A DNA stretch of 64,000 nt from Sphingomonas sp. CL5.1 (GTDB taxonomy: Bacteria; Pseudomonadota; Alphaproteobacteria; Sphingomonadales; Sphingomonadaceae), in the NCBI RefSeq assembly GCF_013344685.1, contig NZ_CP050137.1:2659001-2723000 (forward strand), read 5' to 3'. Below the pieces are notes generated by a model. The model was not told the origin of the DNA, did no database searches, and worked only from the letters and a program-made list of their open reading frames with translations. Made by a program: the position numbers and the translations under genes. Positions 42,714 through 51,604 of the stretch are shown here, in pieces (within the stretch, counting starts at the first letter, position 1; each line of letters begins with the position of its first letter).

Positions 42714-44191
42714 TGACTGTTCCCGCGCCGATAGCCGAACTGCTGGCCGCGGCGCGGCGCGCCCAGCGCGCGGGGGATGTGGCGGGCATGGCGCGGCTGG
42801 TCGAGACGGCGCTTGCGGCGCATCCGACGGATTTCGACGCCGGGCTGATGCGCGCGGAGGCCGCCGTCCACGAGGGCCGCTACGCCGATGCGCGCGCGGC
42901 GCTTGCGGGGCTGGAACCGGCGGCGTGGGACGATCCGCGCCGACTTCTCCGTCTCGCGGAATTTCATAGTCACATGGGGCGGCCGATCGAGGCGGAGCGG
43001 TGCTGCGCCCGCGCCGTGGCGCTATCGCCCAACGACACGCGGGCGCTTTACGATCTCGCGGCGGCGTCGATCGCCCTGGGGCGGCTCGATGCGGCGGAGG
43101 CGCTGTTCGACCGGGTGATCGCCGACCGGTCCGATGACTGGGACGCCTGGGCCAATCGCTCGACCTTGCGCCGTGCGACGGTGGAGCGCAACCACGTCGC
43201 CGCGCTGGAAACGGCGCTGGCGGAGAGCGGCGGCGATGCGGAGGCGCGGATCGCGCTTGGCCATGCGTTGGCGAAGGAACTGGAGGATCTGGGGCGATAC
43301 GATGCCGCCTTCGCCCACCTGAAGGACGCCGCCGCCGCCCGGCGCGCGCGCCTGTCCTACCGCGTTGCGGACGATGCGGCGACGATGGAGGCGATCGCGG
43401 CCGCGTTCCCGGCCGATCTTCTGCGCGATGCTCCCCCGCCGTCGAGCGAGCCGGGGCCGATCTTCGTCCTCGGCCTGCCGCGCAGCGGGACCACGTTGGT
43501 GGATCGTATCCTTTCCTCCCACAGCCGGGTGACGAGCCTCGGCGAGATTCAGGATTTCGCCCTGGCGCTGATCGCGCAGGCGCGCGGCGCGCGCGACAAG
43601 GGCGATCTGATCCGCCGCAGCGCCGCGATGGACCATGCCGCGCTGGGCCGCGCCTATCGCGCGCGGACGGCCGGGCGCACGCCGGACGCGCCGTTCGCGA
43701 TCGACAAGACGCCGCTCAATTTCCTCTACATCGGCCTGATCGCGCTGGCGCTTCCCGAAGCGCGGATCGTCCATGTCCGGCGCGGGGCGATGGATGGCTG
43801 TTTCGCGATGTTCAAGACGTTGTTCCGGATGGGCTATCCGTTCAGCTACGACCTCCACGACCTCGCCGCCTATCGCATCACCTATGAGCGGCTGATGGCG
43901 CATTGGCGCGCCGCGTTGCCGGGGCGGATGATCGAGATCGATTATGAGGCTCTGATCGCCGATCAGGCGGGCGAGAGCCGGCGGCTGATCGAGGGATGCG
44001 GGGTGGAGTGGGAGGAGGCGTGCCTTGCCTTCCACGCCAATCCCGCGCCGGTCGCCACCGCCAGCGCCGCGCAGGTGCGTATGCCGATCCATGACCGCTC
44101 GGTGGGCCTTTGGCGGCGCTACGAGCAGGGGCTTGCCCCGCTGGCCGTGGCGCTGTCCGCCGCCGGGATCGCGCTGGACCATCGCGCATGA
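42713..44191 (+). CDS. TPR-repeat sulfotransferase family protein
   Basis: 492 aa. N-terminal tetratricopeptide-like helices (about 10-230, for example CCARAVALSPNDTRALYDLA) are fused to a sulfotransferase domain with the PAPS 5'-phosphosulfate loop FVLGLPRSGTTLVDRILSSH (about 252-271) and the later FAIDKTPLNFLYIGLIALAL and VHVRRGAMDGCFAMF (3'-phosphate site). It overlaps the TonB receptor by one base and the hydrolase by four. In sphingomonads such genes often follow TonB receptors; the acceptor is unknown. Confidence 0.85.
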   Translation: MTVPAPIAELLAAARRAQRAGDVAGMARLVETALAAHPTDFDAGLMRAEAAVHEGRYADARAALAGLEPAAWDDPRRLLRLAEFHSHMGRPIEAERCCARAVALSPNDTRALYDLAAASIALGRLDAAEALFDRVIADRSDDWDAWANRSTLRRATVERNHVAALETALAESGGDAEARIALGHALAKELEDLGRYDAAFAHLKDAAAARRARLSYRVADDAATMEAIAAAFPADLLRDAPPPSSEPGPIFVLGLPRSGTTLVDRILSSHSRVTSLGEIQDFALALIAQARGARDKGDLIRRSAAMDHAALGRAYRARTAGRTPDAPFAIDKTPLNFLYIGLIALALPEARIVHVRRGAMDGCFAMFKTLFRMGYPFSYDLHDLAAYRITYERLMAHWRAALPGRMIEIDYEALIADQAGESRRLIEGCGVEWEEACLAFHANPAPVATASAAQVRMPIHDRSVGLWRRYEQGLAPLAVALSAAGIALDHRA

Positions 44192-46293
44192 GGCGGATGC
44201 TCGTCGCCATGCTCGCGCTCGCCATGTCGGGGACGGCCGGGGCGGAGGAGTTGTTCCGTAGCGATTTCCAGCACGGCACGGCCGCCCCGTGGCAGGCCAG
44301 CGGACGCGGCGACGTGCGGCTGACCAGCTTTGAGGGCAATGTCTCGATGCGCCTCACCGCCGGCGCAAGCGCACTGGCCGAAATGCCGGTGCGCGGGATG
44401 CGACGGCTGTATGTGACGGTGAAGATCGCCGGCGACGGCCTCGATCCGCAGGCGGCGTGCGTTGCGGAAGCCTCACGCGACGGCGGGCGAAGCTGGGCTG
44501 CGATCTTTGCGATCGACCGCAAGATGGCCGACGGCGTGACGCTGACCGCCGGAGGGGCCGCGCTGCCCGATGTGGACGGAGGATTGACGCTGCGGCTCGT
44601 CGCGCGCGGAGGACGGGCGACCTGCTGGTTCGACGATATCGCGGTGAGCGGCGTCGCGCTGGCCGATATCTCGCCGACGCGCCGGGCGCTTGGTCGCGCC
44701 ATGCTGACGGCGGGCGGCGCGTTCGAGCGGCCGGTCGACCTTTCCGCCTTCGCGCCGGCCGCCGACGCGGGCAAGTCCATCGCGCGCTGGGAAGGGCGCC
44801 TTCGCCTGACCGGCGCGCGCGCCACGGGCTTCCGCATGATCGCCGAGGACCCGGCCTTCGCGCGCGGCGACACGATCCGCTCGCTGCCCGATCTCGATCT
44901 CGCGCTGGTGCAGTCCGGCGACGTGCTGCTCCCGGCGCAGCGCGGGCTGATCCCCTCGACCCATCCCGACTGGAACTGGATCGTCGAGCCGGGCCGCGTC
45001 TGGTCGGAGCCGGGCGATGGCGGCACCGCCCGCGCCGCGTTGCCCTTCGCGCTGCAGGAGCGCAACGCCAATTGCACGCATAACGGCATGCTGACCTTCC
45101 TGTTCGGCGTGGACGGCACGATCAGCCATGCCGCGTTCGAGATCGCCGGGGAGACGTGCCTTTACCGCAAGTTCGACGCCTGGGGGTTGCTCGTCGCGCG
45201 CTACCTGCCCGGCACGGTGGCGGGCGCGGCGGAGCTGATCCGCGCGCATGAGGAAACGAACGCCGCGCGCCTGCCGATGAAGCGGCTGGAGGATTTACCT
45301 CCGGCCGTCGCCGCCGCGCTCGCCACCGCCGCCGGGCCGGAACCGACCGTCTATGGCGCGGTGATCGGCGGCGTGCATTACCGCAGCGCCTGTGTCACCC
45401 GGCACGGCGATTATCCGGCGTGCGACGTGATCGACCTGCCATCCTATTCCACCGCCAAATCGGTGTTCGGCGCGGTCGCGCTGATGCGGATGGGGAATCT
45501 GTGGCCGGGGACGGCAGCCGAAACCGTTGCCGCGCACGTCCCAGCCTGCGCAGCCGCGAAAGGCTGGGCCGATGTGACGCTCGAAAATGCGCTCGACATG
45601 ACGACCGGCCATTACCGCTCGACCGCCTATCAGGCCGATGAGGACGATCCCTCGATGGCGCGTTTCTTCGATCCCGCCGATCATGCGGCGAAGATCCACT
45701 TCGCCTGCACCTTCTACCCGCGCAAGGCCGCGCCGGGCACGACCTGGGTGTATCACACGTCCGACACCTATCTGCTCGGCACCGCGATGGCCGATGCGCT
45801 GCGTGCGAAACGGGGTGAGAAGGCGGACCTCTACGACGATGTGATGCGCCCGCTGTGGGATCGGCTGAAGCTCAGCCCCACACTGTCCACCACGCGCCGC
45901 ACGGAGGATGCGGCCGCGCAGCCGTTCGTCGGCTGGGGCCTGACCTATCAGCCCGACGATATCGCCCGCATTGCGCTGTGGCTGATGAAAGGGGCGGATG
46001 GGTTGCTCGACCGGCGCCTGCTCGATGCGGCGATGCAGCGCGCGCCAGCCGGCGGCGGCAAAGTCGCGGGCTTCCCCGCCTATCGCTATCGCGCGGGCTT
46101 CTGGGCACGCGATATTGCGCCGAAGCTCGGCTGCGCGGTGCCGTCATGGGCGCCGGCCATGTCCGGTTATGGCGGGATTTCGGTGGCGATGCTGCCGGAG
46201 GACACGCTGTTCTACAGCTTCGGGGATAGCAACCACTGGGATTGGGGCGCGGCGATCCCCGCGCTGGTCACGAAGGATGGAGGATGCCGATGA
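44188..46293 (+). CDS. Exported serine hydrolase (beta-lactamase class C-like)
   Basis: 701 aa. Signal peptide MRRMLVAMLALAMSGTAGAEE. About residues 22-170 look like a beta-sandwich (FQHGTAAPWQASGRGDVRLT ... CWFDDIAVSGV), and a second domain runs to about 370. The penicillin-binding-like catalytic part follows, with Ser421-x-x-Lys424 (YSTAKSVFGAV), YHTSDTYLLG as the Tyr motif and the loop MSGYGGISVAML. It would hydrolyse an ester or amide in the periplasm. ATGA overlaps on both sides bind it to its neighbours; the large N-terminus is unusual for the family. Confidence 0.8.
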   Translation: MRRMLVAMLALAMSGTAGAEELFRSDFQHGTAAPWQASGRGDVRLTSFEGNVSMRLTAGASALAEMPVRGMRRLYVTVKIAGDGLDPQAACVAEASRDGGRSWAAIFAIDRKMADGVTLTAGGAALPDVDGGLTLRLVARGGRATCWFDDIAVSGVALADISPTRRALGRAMLTAGGAFERPVDLSAFAPAADAGKSIARWEGRLRLTGARATGFRMIAEDPAFARGDTIRSLPDLDLALVQSGDVLLPAQRGLIPSTHPDWNWIVEPGRVWSEPGDGGTARAALPFALQERNANCTHNGMLTFLFGVDGTISHAAFEIAGETCLYRKFDAWGLLVARYLPGTVAGAAELIRAHEETNAARLPMKRLEDLPPAVAAALATAAGPEPTVYGAVIGGVHYRSACVTRHGDYPACDVIDLPSYSTAKSVFGAVALMRMGNLWPGTAAETVAAHVPACAAAKGWADVTLENALDMTTGHYRSTAYQADEDDPSMARFFDPADHAAKIHFACTFYPRKAAPGTTWVYHTSDTYLLGTAMADALRAKRGEKADLYDDVMRPLWDRLKLSPTLSTTRRTEDAAAQPFVGWGLTYQPDDIARIALWLMKGADGLLDRRLLDAAMQRAPAGGGKVAGFPAYRYRAGFWARDIAPKLGCAVPSWAPAMSGYGGISVAMLPEDTLFYSFGDSNHWDWGAAIPALVTKDGGCR

Positions 46294-47468
46294 GCGCGCG
46301 CCTGCCTCGCGTCGCGCCCGACGGGCTGGCGGCGGCCGTGGTGCTCTCGTTCCTCGCGACCGCCGGCCTGTTCTACGTCAACATCATGGCCGCTCTCGTC
46401 ACCGGCCTTTCGGACGGGCTGGGCATCAAGCCGTCGAGCGCGGGCCTGATCGCCTCGGCCAACGTCTATGGTGCGGCCGCGGGGGCGCTGGCCGCGGTGT
46501 TCCTGATCCGGCATCTGCGCTGGCGCATCGCCGCCACCGCCGCCTTGTGCGGGATGATCGCGGTCGATTTGATCTCGACCCGCATCACCTCCGTGCCTTT
46601 GCTGACGGTATTGCGGCTGTGCCACGGGATGATCGGCGGCCTGCTGGTCGGCGTCGCCTTCGCCGTGATCGCGCGGACGCGCTTTCCCGATCGGGTGTTC
46701 GGGATGCTGCTGGTGGTGCAGTTCGGCATCGGCGGCATCGGGCTGTGGGCGCTGCCGCCGCTGGTGCCGGTTTACGGCACCGCGATCCTGTTCCTCGCGC
46801 TCGCCGCCTTCAGCGCCGTTGCACTGGCCATGCTGCCTTTCCTGCCCGATTATCCGATCGAGGCGCCGGCGCAGGGCGGCGCGCCCACAATCCCGATCGC
46901 CTGGAAACCGCTCCTCGCCACCGCAGCCGCGATCCTGCTGTTCCAGGCCGGCAACATGGGGCTGGCCGCCTTCATCATCGCCCTCGGGCGCAATGCGGGG
47001 CTGAGCCAGGATGTGATCGGGCCGACGCTCGGCACGGCGAACTGGCTGGGCGCGATCGGGTCCGTCCTGGTGATCGTGATCGGGACACGCTTCGGCAGGA
47101 CGAAGCCCATCGCCATCTCGATCGCGGTGACGGTGTTCGTCACCGCTGCCTTTCATCGCTCGGATATCCCCGCCGTCTATATCGCAGCCAACATCGGCAC
47201 CGCGATCCTCTGGGCGTTCGCCATCCCCTATCTGCTTGGCCTCGCCGCCGCGTTCGACAAGGTCGGGCGGACGGCGGCGCTGGGCGGCTTCATGTCCAAG
47301 ATGGGGCTGGCGAGCGGGCCCCTGCTCTCCGGCTTCCTGCTCGATCACGGCGGCTATCCGGTGGTGATCGACGTCGCCGTGCTGCTGCTCGCGGCGAGCG
47401 GCGTGGCGGCCCTTTTTCCGGCGCTGCTGCTCGACCGGCGGCAACGCGCCATTCTTTCCACACAATGA
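46290..47468 (+). CDS. MFS permease
   Basis: 392 aa, about 12 helices. It starts at the ATG at 46290, overlapping the hydrolase stop, with GGAGG well placed. RTRFPDRVFGMLLVVQFGIG (about helix 4-5 loop) and GTRFGRTKPIAI are the basic MFS loops. It is likely the inner-membrane step for the product released by the hydrolase. gabT starts 9 nt downstream. Confidence 0.8.
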   Translation: MSARLPRVAPDGLAAAVVLSFLATAGLFYVNIMAALVTGLSDGLGIKPSSAGLIASANVYGAAAGALAAVFLIRHLRWRIAATAALCGMIAVDLISTRITSVPLLTVLRLCHGMIGGLLVGVAFAVIARTRFPDRVFGMLLVVQFGIGGIGLWALPPLVPVYGTAILFLALAAFSAVALAMLPFLPDYPIEAPAQGGAPTIPIAWKPLLATAAAILLFQAGNMGLAAFIIALGRNAGLSQDVIGPTLGTANWLGAIGSVLVIVIGTRFGRTKPIAISIAVTVFVTAAFHRSDIPAVYIAANIGTAILWAFAIPYLLGLAAAFDKVGRTAALGGFMSKMGLASGPLLSGFLLDHGGYPVVIDVAVLLLAASGVAALFPALLLDRRQRAILSTQ

Positions 47469-47477
47469 GGTAATCAG

Positions 47478-48755
47478 ATGGACAACAGCAACCTGCTCGC
47501 GCGCCGCGCGGACGCGGTACCGCAGGGCGTCGCCACGGCTACCCCCGTATTCGCCGATCGCGCCGGAAACGCCGAGATCTGGGATGTTGAGGGCCGCCGT
47601 TATATCGATTTCGCGGGCGGCATCGCCGTGCTTAACGTCGGCCACCGCCATCCGCGCGTGATGGCGGCGGTGCGTGACCAGCTCGATCGGTACACGCACA
47701 CCGCTTTTCAGGTGATGGCCTATGCGCCCTATGTCGAGTTGGCCGAGCGGCTCAACGCGCTCGCGCCGTTCGACGGCCCGGCCCGGACGATCCTGTTCAC
47801 TACCGGCGCAGAGGCGGTGGAGAATGCGGTGAAGATCGCGCGTGCCGCGACCGGCCGGTCGGGCGTCATCGCGTTCGGCGGTGGGTTCCACGGCCGCACG
47901 ATGCTGACCATGGCGATGACCGGCAAGGTGCTGCCCTACAAGCGCAGCTTCGGGCCACTGCCGGGCGAGGTCTATCACCTGCCGTTCCCGATCGCGCATT
48001 ACGGCGTCGGCGTGGAGGACAGCCTGCGCGCGCTCAATCTGCTGTTCGCGGCGGATATCGAGCCGTCGCGTGTCGCCGCGATGATCGTCGAGCCGGTGCA
48101 GGGGGAGGGGGGCTTCCACACCGCGCCGCCCGCATTGCTCGCGGTCTTGCGTCGCATCTGCGACGAGCATGGCATCGTCCTGATCGCGGACGAGGTGCAG
48201 ACCGGCTTCGCGCGCACCGGCAGGATGTTCGGGATCGAGCATGGCGGGATCGAGCCGGACCTGCTGACGGTCGCCAAGTCGCTGGGCGGCGGCTTCCCCT
48301 TGTCGGGGGTGATCGGCCGCGCCGGAATCATGGACGCCGTGCAGCCCGGCGGACTGGGTGGAACCTATGCCGGATCGCCGGTCGCCTGCGCCGCCGCGCT
48401 CGCCGTGCTCGACGTGATCGAGGAGGAAAAGCTCTGCGCGCGGGCCGATGCGATTGGCGAGCGGCTGCGGGCCACCCTGGGCCGCTTCGCCCGGCGCAAC
48501 GACCTGCTGCCGATCGGCCATGTGCGCGGTCCCGGCGCGATGGTCGCCTTCGATCTGCTAACCGAGCGCGGCGGCGACGCGCCCGACGGCGCGGCGGCGA
48601 AGCGGGTGACGGCACGCGCGCTGGAACTGGGGCTGGTGCTGTTGAGTTGCGGGATACATGGCGAGACGATCCGGCTGCTGATGCCGTTGACCGCATCCGA
48701 CGCCATCATCGATGAAGGCATGGACATTCTGGAACAGGCGCTCACTTCGCTATGA
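47478..48755 (+). CDS. gabT: 4-aminobutyrate aminotransferase
   Basis: 425 aa. Transfers the amino group of GABA to 2-oxoglutarate giving succinate semialdehyde. Motifs: FAGGIAVLNVGHRHPRVMAA, FTTGAEAVENAVKIARAATG, EPVQGEGGFH, LIADEVQTGFARTG, and PLP lysine Lys267 in TVAKSLGGGFPLSGV, all as in GabT. The stop overlaps the gabD start (ATGA). Confidence 0.85.
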   Translation: MDNSNLLARRADAVPQGVATATPVFADRAGNAEIWDVEGRRYIDFAGGIAVLNVGHRHPRVMAAVRDQLDRYTHTAFQVMAYAPYVELAERLNALAPFDGPARTILFTTGAEAVENAVKIARAATGRSGVIAFGGGFHGRTMLTMAMTGKVLPYKRSFGPLPGEVYHLPFPIAHYGVGVEDSLRALNLLFAADIEPSRVAAMIVEPVQGEGGFHTAPPALLAVLRRICDEHGIVLIADEVQTGFARTGRMFGIEHGGIEPDLLTVAKSLGGGFPLSGVIGRAGIMDAVQPGGLGGTYAGSPVACAAALAVLDVIEEEKLCARADAIGERLRATLGRFARRNDLLPIGHVRGPGAMVAFDLLTERGGDAPDGAAAKRVTARALELGLVLLSCGIHGETIRLLMPLTASDAIIDEGMDILEQALTSL

Positions 48756-50221
48756 GCACCGCATCTGCCACGCTGAAGCTCGCACGCCCCGATCTGCTGC
48801 GCATGGACGCTTTCGTCGGCGGCCGTTGGACAGGGAGCGGCCAGCGCTTCCCCGTGACCAACCCCGCAAACGGCGCGGTGATCGCCGACGTCGCCGACAT
48901 GGGCGTCGCCGAGACGCGGCAGGCGATCGATCTCGCCGCCGCCACGATGCCTGCCTGGGCGGCCACTCCCGCCAAGGCGCGGGCGGCCATCCTCCGGCGC
49001 TGGTTCGATCTGATGATGGCGCATCAGGACGAACTCGCGGCCCTGATGACCGCCGAGCAGGGCAAGCCGTTGGCCGAGAGCCGGGGCGAGATCGCTTATG
49101 CCGCGTCGTTCATCGAATGGTTCGCGGAGGAAGGGAAGCGCGCCTATGGCGACATCATCCCGGCGCATGTCGCAGACCAGCGCATCCTCGTCCTGAAGCA
49201 GCCGGTGGGCGTGGTCGCCGCGATCACCCCGTGGAATTTCCCGGCGGCGATGATAACGCGCAAGGTCGCGCCGGCATTGGCCGCCGGATGCGGCATCGTC
49301 GTCAAGCCGGCCGAGCAGACGCCACTCTCCGCGCTGGCGCTGGCGGTGCTGGCGGAGGAAGCCGGTCTGCCCGTCGGCCTGCTCAGCATCCTGCCGACCT
49401 CCGACGCGGCGGCGATGGGCGGCGAGATGACCGCCAATCCGGTTGTGCGGAAGCTGTCCTTCACCGGCTCGACCGAGATCGGCAAGCTGCTCTATCGTCA
49501 GTCCGCCGATACGGTGAAGAAGCTCGGGCTGGAACTAGGCGGAAACGCGCCTTTCATCGTGTTCGACGACGCCGATCTCGATCAGGCGGTGAAGGGTGCG
49601 ATCGCGTCCAAATACCGCAATGCGGGGCAGACCTGCGTCTGCGCCAACCGGCTCTATGTGCAGGCAGGTGTCCACGACGCTTTCGTCGCACGGCTGACAG
49701 AGGCGGTGCGGGCGCTGAAGGTTGGCGACGGCGCGGTGGCGGGCACCGATATCGGCCCGCTGATCGACGCGGCTGCGGTGGAGAAGGTCGAGCGGCATAT
49801 CGCTGACGCGGTCGGCAAGGGCGCGACATTGGTGTGCGGCGGCGAACGCTCGACGCTTGGCGGCACCTTTTTCGAGCCGACGTTGCTCACCGGTGTCACC
49901 GCCGCGATGACTGTCGCGCGCGAGGAAACGTTTGGCCCGCTCGCCCCGGTGTTCCGGTTCGAGGACGAGAGCGGCGTTATCGCGCAGGCCAATGACACGC
50001 GCTTTGGCCTCGCCGCCTATTTTTACGCGCGCGACCTGAAACGCGTGTGGCGCGTCGCCGAGGCGCTGGAATATGGCATCGTGGGCATCAATACCGGCAT
50101 CATCTCGACGGAAGTCGCGCCGTTCGGCGGGGTTAAGGAATCAGGTATCGGTCGCGAAGGTTCACGATATGGGATCGAGGATTATCTGGAGATCAAATAT
50201 CTCAGTGTCGGAATATCATGA
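48752..50221 (+). CDS. gabD: Succinate-semialdehyde dehydrogenase
   Basis: 489 aa. Oxidises succinate semialdehyde to succinate with NAD(P). ITPWNFPAAMITRKVAPALA (cofactor fold), VVKPAEQTPLSALAL, Glu261 in LELGGNAPF, nucleophile Cys295 in NAGQTCVCANR, and the C-terminal FGGVKESGIGREGSRYGIEDYLEIKYL are those of GabD. It is last in the operon and closes the path from GABA to the TCA cycle. Confidence 0.9.
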   Translation: MSTASATLKLARPDLLRMDAFVGGRWTGSGQRFPVTNPANGAVIADVADMGVAETRQAIDLAAATMPAWAATPAKARAAILRRWFDLMMAHQDELAALMTAEQGKPLAESRGEIAYAASFIEWFAEEGKRAYGDIIPAHVADQRILVLKQPVGVVAAITPWNFPAAMITRKVAPALAAGCGIVVKPAEQTPLSALALAVLAEEAGLPVGLLSILPTSDAAAMGGEMTANPVVRKLSFTGSTEIGKLLYRQSADTVKKLGLELGGNAPFIVFDDADLDQAVKGAIASKYRNAGQTCVCANRLYVQAGVHDAFVARLTEAVRALKVGDGAVAGTDIGPLIDAAAVEKVERHIADAVGKGATLVCGGERSTLGGTFFEPTLLTGVTAAMTVAREETFGPLAPVFRFEDESGVIAQANDTRFGLAAYFYARDLKRVWRVAEALEYGIVGINTGIISTEVAPFGGVKESGIGREGSRYGIEDYLEIKYLSVGIS

Positions 50222-50520
50222 ATATAGAGCACTTTCGGGATAAAAGCGACGATTGTCCTGCGATGCGAACTGGCTGGATCCTGAGCGCCCCGCTCTTCAG
50301 CGCGAAGCCCTGCCTGGTGCGGGTCAGGATCGAATTAGCTACCTCGTAGAGGAGCTTGCGGACCGTGCCGTCGCCCTGCTTGGTGATTCGCCCGATCCAG
50401 TCGAGTTCGCCGAACTGGTGCCGGTGCGGGACAAGACCGAAGTAGGCGCCGGTGGTCCGGGATCGCCTGAACCGGCTCGCGTCGTCGATGGCGGCGGCGA
50501 ACGCGGCCTAGGTCTGCACA
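50222..50520 (-). pseudogene. IS110-family transposase remnant
   Basis: The minus strand reads AFAAAIDDASRFRRSRTTGA, YFGLVPHRHQFGELDWIGRI, TKQGDGTVRKLLYEVANSIL, the conserved C-terminal (transposase_20) part of IS110-family enzymes. The rest is absent. It begins directly after gabD and marks its downstream boundary. Confidence 0.65.
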
Positions 50521-50524
50521 CCTA

Positions 50525-50720
50525 GGGACGGCCGATAACGTCGGCGCTGCGATCTCGTTTTACTACCTCGGGCAACGTCTCAAGGATGGCATCCAATACG
50601 CCGCTGCTAGCCCAGCGCCGGTAACGGCGGAAACTTGCCGTACTCGACTGGCAGCGCAGCCACGCCCGGCCGGCAACAACGGCTTGATCAGCGCCTACTC
50701 ATCAACCGGCAACCCGATCC
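50525..50720 (-). pseudogene. IS5-family transposase remnant
   Basis: The minus strand gives FRRYRRWASSGVLDAILETL then PEVVKRDRSADVIG, matching the N-terminal region (YNRFxRWxxxGVxDxIL) of IS5-type transposases; the surrounding frame is lost. Confidence 0.5.
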
Positions 50721-50844
50721 GCTCGCCCGAGCTGGACTCCAAAGCCAGCCTTGAATCAAAGCCAAGTCATGCCGTCGACCTTTGTCTACGAAGCGTGGAT
50801 CGTTAATGCGTCCTGATCTTTGCGGAGCAGCATGAGGCTGGCGT

Positions 50845-51492
50845 TCACGAACGCTCCAAGCGCGCGATAATGTCTTCGTTCGAGAGGGATGAGGGAGCGC
50901 GGAGAACCACGACAACGGATGAATCCGAAATAGCATCACCGCCGTTGACAATGCCGCGCACCGCTTTGTCAAACAGCTCGACCGCGCTTTCCGGATCGAG
51001 ACATTCGGCATCCACCGCGTTGATCGCGGCGATCAAGGCTGCTCCGACGATGCTCGCACGAACCCGGTCCTGCGGCCGACCGCCCAGTTCCGCACCGTAG
51101 GCATCGGCGAACATCTGGGCGATTTCGGCGTCCGCGTCACGCTCCACCGAGGCGAGTGCCGGGGTAGAGCGGATCATTCGGGCCCGAAGGTCGCGTCGCG
51201 CTCTGTCCCTGGCGGCCCAGAGAATGACCTGACGCGCGCCCGTAACGAAGAGATCGAACGTCGAAGCGTTCGGTGGTCTGTCAGCGAGTCGCTCCCGCCA
51301 GTTGGTACGATACAGTTCCTGTTCAAACAGGATGACGGATTCCTTGCGGGGAAAATGGCGAAAGAACGTCCGGCGCGACACACCCGCCGCGGCGGCGATC
51401 TGGTCCACGGACGTCGCGGCAAAGCCCTGGCGGTCAAAAAGCTCCAGCGCGCATCCCGCAATCCGACGCCGTAATTGATTCTGTTGGCCCAT
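50845..51492 (-). CDS. TetR-family transcriptional regulator
   Basis: 215 aa from the ATG at 51492. N-terminal HTH: RIAGCALELFDRQGFAATSV then DQIAAAAGVSRRTFFRHFPR, residues 10-50. The C-terminal helical ligand domain is ordinary in length. An upstream in-frame codon at 51531 overlaps the operator palindrome, so I prefer 51492. Divergent from the aminotransferase, it most likely represses itself and the aminotransferase-TonB-permease genes through the palindrome at 51515-51531. Confidence 0.8.
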   Translation of the reverse strand: MGQQNQLRRRIAGCALELFDRQGFAATSVDQIAAAAGVSRRTFFRHFPRKESVILFEQELYRTNWRERLADRPPNASTFDLFVTGARQVILWAARDRARRDLRARMIRSTPALASVERDADAEIAQMFADAYGAELGGRPQDRVRASIVGAALIAAINAVDAECLDPESAVELFDKAVRGIVNGGDAISDSSVVVVLRAPSSLSNEDIIARLERS

Positions 51493-51514
51493 GCGGATTC
51501 TCTCTTCCTGACGG

Positions 51515-51531
51515 TTGACACTGGGTGTCAA
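51515..51531. promoter_or_regulatory. Palindromic TetR operator candidate
   Basis: TTGACAC (51515-51521), TGG, GTGTCAA (51525-51531) is a perfect 7-bp inverted repeat. It lies between the divergent TetR and aminotransferase genes, 22 bp before the TetR start. TTGACA can also serve as a -35 box for the rightward promoter, so binding would block it. Confidence 0.6.
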
Positions 51532-51604
51532 TTATGGGTAACTCAGTGCCACATTAGGCGCGCGCTTTCCCTAATTCCCACCTCTTGCACTGGCGGTGCT
51601 CGAC

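Noticed and set aside
46212..48521. A 769-codon open frame on the minus strand opposite the MFS and gabT genes
   Set aside because: It is rich in His/Arg/Gln/Asp repeats without domain motifs and lies opposite two clear genes; high-GC codon bias produces such shadow frames.
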